A DNA stretch of 64,000 bases from Cristatella mucedo. Taxonomy: Eukaryota > Bryozoa > Phylactolaemata > Cristatellidae. A program made the translations under genes and the position numbers. The stretch lies in contig WPIO01000024.1 of assembly GCA_009760855.2 (NCBI GenBank), positions 3,906,501 to 3,970,500 of the forward strand, in the 5' to 3' direction. The notes beneath the pieces are model-generated. The model saw nothing but the letters and a program-made list of their open reading frames with translations. It was not told the DNA's origin and did no database searches. Of the stretch, positions 39,701-45,527 are shown piece by piece. How positions within the stretch are numbered: position 1 is the stretch's first letter; each line of letters opens with the position of its first letter.

Positions 39701-42700
39701 AATTTTATGGTAAGGGGTCACTACAACATGAAGAACTGTACTAAAGGGTCGCGGTATTAGGAAGGTTGAGAAACACTGCTTCTATAAAAAGCAAAGTTAG
39801 TTAGCATTTCCATCGAAGTGCCCGTAGTAATATTTACTCTAGGACTATACAGTAAAACTAGTGTCTTATAAAAGGGTGGAAGATAAATTTTTAATTTGAA
39901 TATACCCTTGTAGCTTGCACTTTATTAGTTAAAACAAAACTTTATTTGCTGCGCTTGCTTTTGGCAAGGAATTGATGGGCATAACAATATGCCTATGCTC
40001 TTCATGAGAAGCATTCTTACCACCGGGTACCATACATCAAAATATTGTCTGCAAGTCTGTATGTTCCATAATTGCATCGCTGTGCTTGTTTGCTCCCCTG
40101 CAAGGATGATTACATTTGGTAAGATAAGATCAACGTTCATCCATTAAAACTATTAATAAATATACTTTTGGTTTACGTATTAGTTTTCTCCCTGTAAATA
40201 CTTTGCTCCATTAATAATAACTCTAACCTTAGCAGTCAGTGTGTCAGGCTCACTAGCTAAGTCTGAGGACACACTAAGGCCCACTTTTCTAAGCACACTT
40301 GCAGCTTTTCTTCAATGTTTCATAGGTTTCAAACTAATTTTGGTATACAACCATAGTTTCTGCCTACTTGCCACAGCAGTGCATTGAGTTATCACAGCAA
40401 TGCATTGGGAATAAAATAGAAATGAGCAGAATATACCATTATCTGTCGCAGACAGCCACGAAAAAACAAGTATCAAAGGAAGCATGTCAGTGCCAAAACT
40501 GTCGAGAATAAACAGTAACGTCAAGTACCGCAAACTCTGCGATAGAGAGACTGAGGCTGTTATAGCGTTAAAGCCTCACATTTATGAAAATGGCAAAATA
40601 AGAAAGGCTGCAGTTGAGATTCGAGCTCTTGACGACCGGATCCTGATATGGAGTCTCTGTCCAACAGTAGGCCGGGCTAACCAGCAATCCCAATGGTAAA
40701 GTGCTCACTCATACTGACCAGATCGTTTGATTGTTCTAGTTTTGATTCTTGATCCAAGTTTAATTCTTCCAGTGAGGGGTCTTTTATTAACCACTAAAAG
40801 TGATGTTAGAGCCGTTAAGGCTAGACTGTTGCTTTTAAAATGAGGCTTTTGAATAAGCTAACCTCAGCTAACCACTAGGTCAGCGGACACTTAGGCTCGC
40901 ATTGTAAGGCAAAACCAAAATTTCCGTGATTTATCGCTTGCACAAGCTATTTATTATTATTTGCTTAGAGAATATCAAACCGAGTTTATATGATAGCACT
41001 AGGGACTACAAATAAAAGGTTAGCTTTGGATTCTGAATTGACTTAGTTGAGTGGAACTCCAACATTTTCACACTTTCATTCAATACATTGTTACCTAGCT
41101 AGATGATGATGGGGTCATCAGTGCAAGTTTTAATATTTTGAATCAGGGCTTTTTAATTGGTTTTGAGCACATTATTATTAATCTGGAGTGGAAATTTATG
41201 CTTTCTTAGGCAACTTAGTTCAGACAATTTTATTGATCTGGACAATTCAGCATGCTCGCGCCGAACGGGCACATGCCGGCGATAGTTTTACACCGTTGCA
41301 ATCCAGTAAAACCATTAGTTTAATTAATGCGCGTTATAGGAAGGCTGTTACTTACTGACCAAAATGATGGAGATGTTAAGCCGGTTAGTCTTTGGTGCAG
41401 TAATCTGAAGACTTTAAAATATAAATTGAATATTTTACCTGAAATGCTCAGATTGCTTTGAGCTATATAGTCTCACTAGCATAATTTCCAGGTTCGAAAT
41501 GCTTACACGGCTATTAAATAATGTTTGAGTACATGCTATGAGTTCAGGTTATTTATTAATGGTTTAAGATAATTAAAAACAAAATAGAGACCAAGTTAGT
41601 GCTAAATTAGTTGTGAAAGTTTTTTCGAACATATGTTGCCTCATTTTTAGAAATACTGAAATACTAGATCTTCTTCTGTAGAACGACTGCTGAAAACCTT
41701 GCCCGGACAGGTTAAATAACCTCTAGGTTACAGATCTAGTGCTGTTAACTTGGAGGTATCTATACTATAATTCACCAGTCACCAAACACGAGCTTTAAAG
41801 CCTTGCTTTAAGTTTCCATATGTCTGATGACGCGGAATCTACTAGTGCTGCTTCAATGAATGCATATACTTAGAACTCTAATTGGAGTGAGATGCTGCAG
41901 CAATTATTTCTGGTTTGAATGATTTTTTATGACTATTGAAGAGGTAGAAGTTCTTAGATAAAAATGAAATTTTGTAAATTTTTATTTATTAGACGGGTGT
42001 GACGAATTTTGCAGGGTGTTCTCAAGTGCTGCCAAGATTTGAACGCGAAGATTGCGCCAGTTCGCACGTCACTGCCGCCAAACACCAGCTGGAAAGACCT
42101 CGTAGCAGCCTGTTATGCTCAGGGCATCAATTTAAGTTCGAGCTGCTAGTAAGGCTCATGGCTGGACCGTTTCTTTGACCTTATGGTTCAGGCCCTTGGC
42201 TAGTCTTGAGCGGCAGCATCTTTCTGTTGCAATTCGCTAACGAGTTCCTCTCGCTCCAGTGTCAACCCAAAAAAGGACCAGCCAACACAGCCAAACATGT
42301 ACAATATTTATGGTGCGACGGTGACGGAAGTGGAGCTTGACGTTCTAACTGGTGAGATGCTTCTGAATCGTCTGGATTTACTGTATGACTGCGGCACCAG
42401 GTAAATAGGCTCAACATTGCTTCCCACCTTCCCTGTAACCGGGCTGTACATCGTGTCGCCTGGTTTATCGAGCAGCATCAACCCGGACCTAGACATAGGT
42501 CAAATTGAAGGGGCAATCACGATGGGCCTTGGCTACTACTTGATGGAGCAACTAAAGTTTGATCCAAATACGGGACGAAATCTAACCAATGGCACTTGGG
42601 TAAGCACTTGGTTTTTGTATCAAGTCAATGCATCTGAGGTTCAGTCAGAAGAACGCCGATCAGATAGAAATTCCGTTAGCACGTGCTCCAAATTTTATGA

Positions 42701-45156
42701 AATACCATGAGCTATCCACTATTTCTACTTTTATTAGAACAATAATGAATCCCGTCTAAATGTGGGAAAAATCACTCAGTAAAAATTCCTCGAGTGATTT
42801 ATTACTTTAATAACGCTCACAATAGTGATTTCCTAAATATATTTTGTCAATGCTAGTATTTGATTCAGGGTCCGACCCGGCTTGAGGGAATAGTAAGAAA
42901 TATTATGCCCAACCTTCATCTCTTACCCTAGTGATTGCACATCGAGGACTGCAGCTGTCTACAAGGCTGAACTAGTTGGCTTGATCACAAACACGATTGT
43001 AATATAGTAAATAGTTTCTATAGCTCTTTAGTAGTTCCTTGCTTCTTTTAAAGCACATATTAAGTGCCCAAAAAGTTCTTTGTGGCGCTATATGAATATA
43101 ATATGACTATTAGTATTATTATTACTTGCAAGCATTATTTGGTTTTGTCCAACAATGATTGGCGCCACGTGACAAGTGCTTAGAGGGTAACTTATACGTT
43201 AGTAAGTTATCCCAACGTATTTGCTATAGGTAATCCCTGATACCGTTACTAACACAAGGTAAGTACACCAACGGGCAAAATACTGGTTTATAATCTCAAA
43301 AATAAAAATGAATGCCTTTAAATATACTATAAATATCATGAATGACATGAAGTATTATTCTGATTTATCATTAGATAAGCTGGTGGTTGCTGTCTAGACA
43401 AAGTTAGGTGTTCAGGTTCTTTTCTAAACGTTTATTGTCGTCGCTGTCTAGACAAGGGTAGGTGTTCAGGTTTTTTTCAAAACGTTTGTTATCATTGATA
43501 GATGCAATTAAAGTATATACGTCCAAAGTGGGATTTCTGGCGAGCCGATTGGTTTTGTTAGCCTGTGAAGGATTCCCATTGATATACTTAATTCTACTTG
43601 CTAATGCTTAAATGAGACTGTGTCTTGACTAACGTACACTAAATTTATGTAGGGTAATTGACAAGACAAACATTTTCTTCTTTTATTGCAGGAGTATAAG
43701 CCACCTACAACCAAAGACATTCCGGTTGACATGAGGATTTCACTTTTGAAGAACGCGCCAAATCCCTTGGGTGTTCTAGGATCGAAAGGTGAGAAGCTCA
43801 ATAACATCGAAATATCGGTAGGAAATCATAATACTGTAGGCGACCTCAGCAAGAACTATATTGACGTGAAATTCTTTAAGTTATTCAATTGACAAGTGAA
43901 CCTCCAATTTATTGAGACACACAAGAAGGCTGCATGCTGTATCGTATGTTTAGTGTATATAATGTTTGGTTATCTCGGTAGTAAAAATGATTTCTTTTTC
44001 AGCGGTTGGGGAGCCGCCTTTGTGCATGACCTGCAGTGCCCTTTTTGCCGCCAGACGTGCAATGGAGTCAGCCAAATTGGACGCAAAATTACCAAGTGGA
44101 TACATTCCTCTCTGTAAGTTCAAGATTTACTTAAGCAATTTTGCAGCCTATTTCTTGCAACGGTGCTGGTAAAAACCGACCATTGTTTGGCCCAAGTTGA
44201 GAATAAACTTATTCTAGGTAACGATTAAATTAACAGGGCTCTCAGCTATCATTACATTAAAACTTCGACAGCATAAGCGAGATTGCTATGCTTATTTGGC
44301 GTAGGGATTTTCGCTCGAATTTGAAGACCAAGGTCGTGGCCCAAGCCCTGTGGTAGACGTAAAGCATCTTGATGGGAATAAGTTTTCTTACGGTGCTATA
44401 CAAACGGAGTACTGTTTCTATTATTATTATTTAACAAAGGAGTCATTTTCAGTGGCATAGTTTGCAGATATGACGAAGCTTCTTCTATCCAGAATCAGAG
44501 AACTGACTTTTCTAGGTAGTTTAGTTTGGTCTCTCGTTTTCCACTGATGAAAATCGTTACTAAATACCAATGAAGAATGCGCATAATCAGATACTACCCG
44601 AAGTCAAAGTCAATCGTCTAAAAAAAGTACTCGACAGATATAATTTTTGTACAGTGAGCATAAAGCGTCAGTTTCTTGATAAGCGCAATCGTGATTTAGC
44701 AACGCGAATCAAACTTGACAAAGGAAAGTGAGATACACAGCAAAGTAAGAGAAATCTTGATGCTTCCTCCGAAATTACCGTTGGCTGGCTGACCACGTCA
44801 TCTCCAAAGTCATCTCATTAAATATACCTTAGCAGCGTTGTAAGTTGAGGATGCCTTTTTTAAAGCTACCTTAGATAAGCTTATTCATTCAGCAGTAAAG
44901 TAGCAAAATGGTTAGAGATTTCGGTAAATCGCAACTTGAAGTCTTCTTGAATGTGCACTCTTATGATGACAGTTCATGCTAAACTTTGCAGCTAAGCATA
45001 TTGGTCTTTGAAGTAGAAAATTACATCACAGTATTCACGCCCGAGTTACCTAAAATAGCTCCCTATCAATCATCTTATCTAATTACAGATTCTGTGACTC
45101 AAACTTATATTGAATTCATCAGCACAATGCAGTGGACGCTATACAATCTTGCCTAG
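16180..45156 (+). CDS. Molybdenum hydroxylase gene (xanthine dehydrogenase / aldehyde oxidase family), multi-exon, 5' part not seen
   Basis: Members are cytosolic homodimers that hydroxylate purines (xanthine to urate) or oxidise aldehydes and N-heterocycles at a molybdopterin centre. Exons at 16180, 17167, 17420, 17686, 19671, 19993, 22121, 22359, 24931, 26818, 26971, 32118, 32496, 34680, 42015, 42260, 42476, 43692 and 44003 give roughly 800 residues of the usual ~1,300: the end of the FAD-domain C-terminal segment, the hammerhead domain and the molybdopterin domain. Active-site landmarks kept are the STQ-like YSATQ, GGSYGGK, TACRSPG (the arginine) and VGEPPLC (the catalytic glutamate). Fe-S and FAD exons are not visible, so dehydrogenase and oxidase cannot be told apart. 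All phases agree except between 25045 and 26818. Whether it is functional is open. Confidence 0.9.
16247..17166 (+). other. Intron with a LINE 3' end
   Basis: Holds a short LINE 3' end at ~16440-16545 (listed separately). Nothing else recognised. Confidence 0.6.
16440..16545 (+). mobile_element. LINE 3' terminal fragment (main family)
   Basis: Only the last ~100 bp of the LINE: CAGCAAATGTAAAATGCC, a weakened hairpin and an ATT tail. A strongly 5'-truncated insertion in the intron after exon 1. Confidence 0.8.
17167..17267 (+). CDS. Oxidase exon 2
   Basis: Reads TALENEIAPNADPVLASPAY then RKSLALSLLYK, the conserved P-D/N-x-D-P-x-x-A-S-x-x-Y-R-x-x-L-A stretch just before the molybdopterin half. 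Acceptor CTGTCTGTAG, donor GTCGGT (weak but phase-consistent). Ends in phase 0. The intron to exon 3 is 152 bp. Confidence 0.9.
17420..17581 (+). CDS. Oxidase exon 3 (linker to the molybdopterin domain)
   Basis: 54 codons starting TILALNGSQVSD. They continue with LSSGTQDFSTD and WPVQEPLPKVDAIIQ, the classic linker S-G-T-Q-x-[FY]-x-[ST]-D...W-P-x-x-x-P-[IL]-P-K. Acceptor TTTTTCTAG, donor GTTGGT. Phase 0 at both ends. An intron of only 104 bp follows. Confidence 0.95.
17686..17953 (+). CDS. Oxidase exon 4 (a/b hammerhead domain)
   Basis: 89 codons beginning TAGESQYTIDLP, the family's S-G-E-x-x-Y-x-x-D-[IL]-P start of the hammerhead domain. They continue through MPGFVRLVLASDIPG and end AGQPVAMVLA. 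Acceptor TTTCTATCGCAG, donor GTATGT. The largest exon in the gene; it ends one base into a Glu codon. Confidence 0.96.
17954..19670 (+). other. Intron, no recognised content
   Basis: 1.7 kb intron. A 111-codon frame at 19214-19549 shows no family similarity. No repeat recognised. Confidence 0.5.
19671..19820 (+). CDS. Oxidase exon 5 (end of hammerhead domain)
   Basis: Reads ADAAASAVNIKYKN and IQTPILNLDDALAAGSF, the conserved V-x-Y-x-x-[IV]-Q-x-P-I-L...D-A-[IL]-x-A-x-S-F block. Then comes a GDPKG segment, which exon 6 completes. Acceptor TTTGTGAGCAG, donor GTGAGC. Phase 1 in and phase 1 out. Confidence 0.95.
19993..20072 (+). CDS. Oxidase exon 6 (start of molybdopterin domain)
   Basis: Reads ALKASGKVYMGEQYQFHLETQ up to the donor, the start of the substrate domain: G-x-x-x-x-G-x-Q-Y-x-F-x-[LM]-E-T-Q. 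Acceptor AAATCTCAG, donor GTAAGC, phase 0 at the end. The joined product continues ETQ-TCLTIP into exon 7. Confidence 0.95.
20870..20960 (-). mobile_element. Degenerate LINE trace
   Basis: Contains GGGAGTTCCAGGCATTTCATGC-like sequence. It corresponds to the minus-strand words GGGAGGGAGTTCCAGGCTTT of the better copies at 1.6 kb and 28.3 kb. Short and diverged. Confidence 0.45.
21310..21428. mobile_element. Partial Charlie-like hAT MITE (copy 1)
   Basis: Aligns by eye with the right two thirds of the complete MITE at 39599-39778: shared GGAAAACAC, TTTTATGGT, AAGGGTCG and TTGAGAACCACTG. The left inverted end is lost or unrecognisable. Confidence 0.7.
21598..21793. repeat. Purine-rich hexanucleotide repeat tract
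   Basis: About 195 bp made of GGGACA, GAGACA, GGAGAC and GGCGGA units grading into (GA)n. One strand is almost wholly purine. It lies inside an intron of the oxidase gene. Confidence 0.95.
22121..22230 (+). CDS. Oxidase exon 7 (molybdopterin domain)
   Basis: Starts TCLTIPVEGQYQIYSATQ and ends MLNISNS, matching E-T-Q-T-C-x-x-x-P-x-E...[VI]-x-[SA]-x-T-Q. The Gln of YSATQ corresponds to the active-site Gln of the family. Acceptor TTTGCTGTTGCAG, donor GTGAGT. Ends two bases into an Arg codon. The intron to exon 8 is 128 bp. Confidence 0.96.
22359..22542 (+). CDS. Oxidase exon 8 (glycine-rich cofactor loop)
   Basis: Reads IDVTVRRLGGSYGGK then RPVRMVMSLDRNMDAIGSRH, the conserved R-x-G-G-x-[FY]-G-G-K loop and the R-P-V-R...R-x-x-[DN]-M...G-x-R-H block. 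After GGK it has Leu where classical xanthine dehydrogenases have the purine-binding Glu, which favours aldehyde-oxidase-like specificity. Acceptor TATATTTTAG, donor GTTAGA, phase 0 at the end. Confidence 0.97.
22880..22945 (-). mobile_element. LINE 3' terminal trace
   Basis: CCCTCAGAGAACTAAATCTC is the reverse complement of the LINE hairpin arm, followed by degenerate UTR words. Too short for more than a tentative call. Confidence 0.5.
24459..24565 (-). mobile_element. Fragment of second LINE family (copy 1)
   Basis: Shares GTATCTCC, TTACGCAGGAGAGTTTT and CACTCACAGCCTAAGCG with longer copies at 52540 and 58485. Only ~105 bp is kept. Minus orientation is inferred from the coding-like frame in the longer copies. 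Confidence 0.65.
24931..25045 (+). CDS. Oxidase exon 9
   Basis: Reads VGFTESGKLNGVNVTYYED then CGWTPNDE, matching V-G-F-x-x-x-G-x-[LI]-x-x-[LV]-x-[VI]-x-[YF]-Y...C-G-x-[ST]-x-N-[DE]. Acceptor TTCTTTTCTAG. The likely donor is GTAATT at 25046, leaving phase 1. This does not fit the recognised next exon at 26818, which needs phase 2. Confidence 0.9.
25120..25205 (+). CDS. Possible damaged or misread oxidase exon 10
   Basis: Sits after a good acceptor (TTTTTTTAG) and before GTAAAAT. One frame reads SNDANYPGWGQ, which resembles the expected DNxYxxPNW segment. That frame is not the one imposed by exon 9, and the imposed frame hits a stop. Either an indel broke this exon, or the true exon is a small one elsewhere. 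Confidence 0.3.
25206..26817 (+). other. Intron with AT-repeat block
   Basis: Contains imperfect TA repeats at ~26251-26349. A 128-codon minus-strand frame at 25649-26035 has no recognisable domain. The expected missing oxidase exon should lie in or next to this stretch but was not found. Confidence 0.5.
26251..26349. repeat. Imperfect TA repeat
   Basis: Runs of TATATA with ATAATATTATAATATA-type interruptions. Confidence 0.9.
26818..26870 (+). CDS. Oxidase micro-exon 11 (active-site arginine)
   Basis: Only 53 bp, encoding GVNCRTNKPPRTACRSP, with the Gly codon completed by exon 12. It matches [CV]-[KR]-T-N-x-x-x-x-T-x-[CF]-R-[SGA]-[PF]-G. The Arg of ACRSPG corresponds to the substrate-orienting Arg of the family. 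Acceptor GGCTATTCAG, donor GTAAGT (strong). The entry phase needs two bases from the previous exon. Confidence 0.9.
26971..27080 (+). CDS. Oxidase exon 12
   Basis: Reads GSIEGIFFMESIMEHIAEVL and ends KELNLYKKGQ: the G-x-x-E-G-I-x-x-[MI]-E-x-I-M-E-H helix and the K-x-L-N-L-Y-K-x-G-Q segment. Acceptor ATCTGTGTAG, donor GTAATC, phase 0 at the end. 100 bp from exon 11. Confidence 0.97.
27992..28655 (-). mobile_element. LINE copy (main family), C-terminal part and 3' UTR
   Basis: Minus-strand frame 28286-28783 includes ACAIRRLQLVQNSTARLVC and HITPFLADLHWLPVKQRID from the reverse transcriptase C-terminal region. The 3' UTR ends in the hairpin and an (ATT)n tail at ~27993-28012. 5'-truncated and frame-broken. 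Confidence 0.88.
30775..31195 (+). repeat. GC-rich dispersed repeat, copy 1
   Basis: Much more GC-rich than its surroundings. Its sequence recurs as the reverse complement at 60660-61100: shared TGCATTGG, ATCTACCACAAAC, GGGCGGGTTCGGAACGGACAATG, GCCGTCTA, TGGGCTTG, CCGGCGTAG and TCGGTCGCGCTACC. Both copies can be read as GDI[NH]LPQTA.S.RAGSERTM in one frame, but both frames break soon. No known element recognised. The overlapping frames on both strands are therefore probably not host genes. Confidence 0.8.
32118..32231 (+). CDS. Oxidase exon 13
   Basis: 38 codons, starting VTPFGMSLTYCNIGDIV and ending LQAVNNFNV: the V-T-P-[YF]-G-M-x-L-x-Y-C-N-I segment. Acceptor TTGTCATGCAG, donor GTAAGG, phase 0 at both ends. 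Confidence 0.97.
32496..32657 (+). CDS. Oxidase exon 14
   Basis: 54 codons. Begins ANRWRKKGMSLVPMKFHVGW and ends SVSVAHGGIECGQGINTK, the invariant N-R-W-[RK]-K-[RK]-G-[IM]...H-G-G-[IV]-E-x-G-Q-G-x-x-T-K block. Acceptor TATTTTACAG, donor GTAAAG, phase 0 at both ends. Confidence 0.98.
32658..34679 (+). other. Intron, no recognised content
   Basis: 2.0 kb AT-rich intron. Overlapping short frames at 34065-34287 lie on opposite strands and have no motif. Confidence 0.5.
34680..34808 (+). CDS. Oxidase exon 15
   Basis: 43 codons: CAKELGIPLELIEVKPTSSL, then GPTGGSVASELNVW. This matches A-x-x-L-G-[IV]-P-L-x-x-[IV]-x-V-K-P-T-x-x-x-x-N...T-G-G-S-x-[AG]-S-E-L-N. Acceptor TTTGAGCAG, donor GTAAGC, phase 0 at both ends. 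Confidence 0.97.
34960..35040 (+). mobile_element. LINE 3' terminal fragment (main family)
   Basis: Hairpin region AAGCACCTAGAAAGAGATTG, then GAGGGCGCTTTATCAAGTG and an ATT tail. Only the last 80 bp of the element. Confidence 0.85.
35478..36467 (+). mobile_element. LINE copy (main family), C-terminal RT to tail
   Basis: Frame 35533-36078 (181 codons) begins after the catalytic box and runs VMFQSDLSLDDHISSTVKSA, TSKLVHAFVTS and LADLHWLPVKQRID. The C-terminal signature is frame-shifted after 36078. 3' UTR, hairpin and (ATT)n tail end at ~36467. One of the better-preserved copies. Confidence 0.9.
36633..36707. repeat. (TA)n microsatellite
   Basis: About 70 bp of almost pure TA. The Tyr-Ile frame over it is an artefact. 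Confidence 0.98.
37030..37400 (-). mobile_element. Degenerate internal LINE fragment
   Basis: GCAGAGTTTTGCAT, then CGTC/TTAT-spaced words and TTTTCTAGTGAAAAGTAA, correspond to the minus-strand region coding for QNSAARL to SDLSLDDH in the better copies. Heavily diverged. Confidence 0.55.
38882..39045 (+). mobile_element. tRNA-derived SINE (family 1)
   Basis: tRNA-like head with A box region TAGCCCAGTGGTTAAAGTGC and B box GGTCGTGGGCTCGAGCCCC (pol III internal promoter). The tail hairpin GAAGTGCC...AGAGATTAATTCTCTTTAGGTGC matches the LINE 3' end. Not a functional tRNA: it does not fold as a standard cloverleaf by eye and carries a non-tRNA tail. Confidence 0.85.
39262..39345 (-). mobile_element. 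tRNA-like SINE head (family 2)
   Basis: On the minus strand: TTGGCCGTGATGGCCTAGGA, then GTCGTGGGCTCGAATTGTAC and GTTGGGTAA. The order and words match the element at 47197-47315. It lacks the family-1 tail hairpin. Confidence 0.6.
39599..39778. mobile_element. Charlie-like hAT MITE, complete (copy 2)
   Basis: 180 bp with terminal inverted repeats CAGTGGTTCTCAACCT (left) and, inward from the right, CAGTGTTTCTCAACCTT. These ends are typical of hAT-Charlie MITEs. Internal GGGGTCA and GGGTCGCGG words are also usual for this group. No coding capacity. An exact 8-bp target duplication is not visible. Confidence 0.88.
42015..42148 (+). CDS. Oxidase exon 16
   Basis: 44 codons: GVLKCCQDLNAKIAPVRTSL, NTSWKDLVAACYAQGINLSS. 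Matches A-C-x-x-[IL]-x-x-[KR]-[ILM]-x-P-V-R and W-x-x-[LI]-V-x-x-[AC]-[YF]-x-x-G-[IV]-[DN]-L. Acceptor AATTTTGCAG, donor GTAAGG, ends two bases into a Tyr codon. 111 bp before exon 17. Confidence 0.97.
42260..42400 (+). CDS. Oxidase exon 17
   Basis: Reads MYNIYGATVTEVELDVLTGE then LNRLDLLYDCGT, the Y-x-x-[YF]-G-A-[TA]-V-[TS]-E-V-E-[VL]-D-x-L-T-G-E...D-[IL]-x-x-D-C-G motif that leads to the dimer-proximal core. Acceptor TCGCTCCAG, donor GTAAAT, ends in phase 2. Confidence 0.97.
42476..42599 (+). CDS. Oxidase exon 18
   Basis: Reads INPDLDIGQIEGAITMGLGY, then FDPNTGRNLTNGTW: N-P-x-[LI]-D-[IV]-G-Q-[IV]-E-G-[AG]...G-L-G-Y and L-T-[NH]-[GS]-T-W. The preceding intron is only 75 bp (42401-42475), with donor GTAAAT and acceptor TATCGAGCAG. 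Donor of this exon GTAAGC, phase 0. Confidence 0.98.
43055..43135 (+). mobile_element. Family-1 SINE tail trace
   Basis: AAGTGCCCAAAAAGTTCTTT then GGCGCTATATGAATATAA: the 3' hairpin and tail of the family-1 SINE, followed by ATT repeats. The head is not clear. Confidence 0.5.
43389..43496. repeat. 54-bp tandem duplication
   Basis: Two adjacent copies starting GCTGTCTAGACAA at 43389 and 43443, ~90% identical by eye, inside an intron. Confidence 0.9.
43692..43788 (+). CDS. Oxidase exon 19
   Basis: Reads EYKPPTTKDIPVDMRISLLK then NAPNPLGVLGSK, the Y-K-[PV]-P-[TS]-x-x-D-I-P-x-[DE]-[FM]-x-[VI] and N-x-P-N-P-x-G-[VI]-x-x-S-K motif just before the catalytic glutamate. Acceptor TTTTATTGCAG, donor GTGAGA, ends in phase 1. 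Confidence 0.98.
44003..44113 (+). CDS. Oxidase exon 20 (catalytic glutamate)
   Basis: Begins (A)VGEPPLCMTCSALFAARRAM, the invariant A-x-G-E-P-P-L motif. This Glu is the general base of the molybdenum hydroxylation reaction and is kept. Ends with LPSGYIPL, a typical pre-C-terminal segment. Acceptor TTCTTTTTCAG, donor GTAAGT, ends in phase 1. Confidence 0.98.
44114..45088 (+). other. Intron with SINE copy
   Basis: Contains a degenerate family-1 SINE (44318-44425). Otherwise unassigned. Confidence 0.5.
44318..44425 (+). mobile_element. Degenerate family-1 SINE
   Basis: B-box-like GGTCGTGGCCCAAGCCCTGT, then AAGCATC...AATAAGTTTTCTTACGGTGCTATACAAACG, a weakened copy of the tail. The A-box part is lost. 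ATT repeats follow. Confidence 0.6.
45089..45156 (+). CDS. Candidate terminal exon of the oxidase
   Basis: After acceptor TCTAATTACAG the phase set by exon 20 opens a 22-residue frame (YSVTQTYIEF...) ending in TAG. The start resembles the family C-terminus pattern L-x-[SG]-P-x-T-x-[ED]-x-[IT]. AATAAA hexamers follow at 45411 and 45475. Similarity is weak because C-termini vary in this family. The phase and stop fit but could be chance. Confidence 0.5.
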
Positions 45157-45403
45157 TTCAGCTCTAGTGATATTGACAGAAAACTTCATTCCCCTTCAAG
45201 TCATGCATTCTTTTCTTCAATCGAAAAGTATAGATCTCACAGCCGACTCGCCGCGCTTCATCTATTGATTTTAAGATATTCAGACATAATCTATAGATCT
45301 ACCTGTTCCTTACAACCGTTTCTCGGTCAGCACGAATACACTTTGTATGGTTGGGGTCATGAACATTTTACATGGTATATTTGATCATTTGGCACGTTTT
45401 TTG

Positions 45404-45527
45404 TTACACAAATAAAGTGTTCATGAAGAGTTTTAAATTCTTTCGGGTGATATGTTACTATTTTTTATTACACAAATAAAGTGTTCATGAAGAGTTTTAA
45501 AGTCTTTCGGGTGATATGTTACTATTA
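45404..45527 (+). repeat. 64-bp tandem duplication carrying AATAAA, at a LINE 5' junction
   Basis: Two near-identical copies (45404-45467 and 45468-45527) of TTACACAAATAAAGTGTTCA... and CTTTCGGGTGATATGTTACT. Each holds an AATAAA that could serve as poly(A) signal for the oxidase gene. The second copy runs straight into the 5' end of a LINE insertion. Confidence 0.92.
45411..45480 (+). promoter_or_regulatory. Candidate poly(A) signals of the oxidase gene
   Basis: AATAAA at 45411-45416 and again at 45475-45480, ~255 and ~320 bp after the candidate stop codon. Position is reasonable for a 3' UTR; use is inferred. Confidence 0.4.

Larger units (their letters stand above)
34809..42014 (+). other. 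7.2-kb intron packed with retroelements
   Basis: The largest intron. Holds LINE pieces (34960-35040, 35478-36467, 37030-37400), a TA repeat (36633-36707), a family-1 SINE (38882-39045), a family-2 SINE (39262-39345) and a complete MITE (39599-39778). From 39779 to 42014 I recognise nothing. Confidence 0.8.
42600..43691 (+). other. Intron with SINE tail and tandem duplication
   Basis: Contains a SINE tail trace (~43055-43135, TTGTGGCGCTATATGAATATAA plus ATT repeats) and a 54-bp tandem duplication (43389-43496). Otherwise unassigned. Confidence 0.65.
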
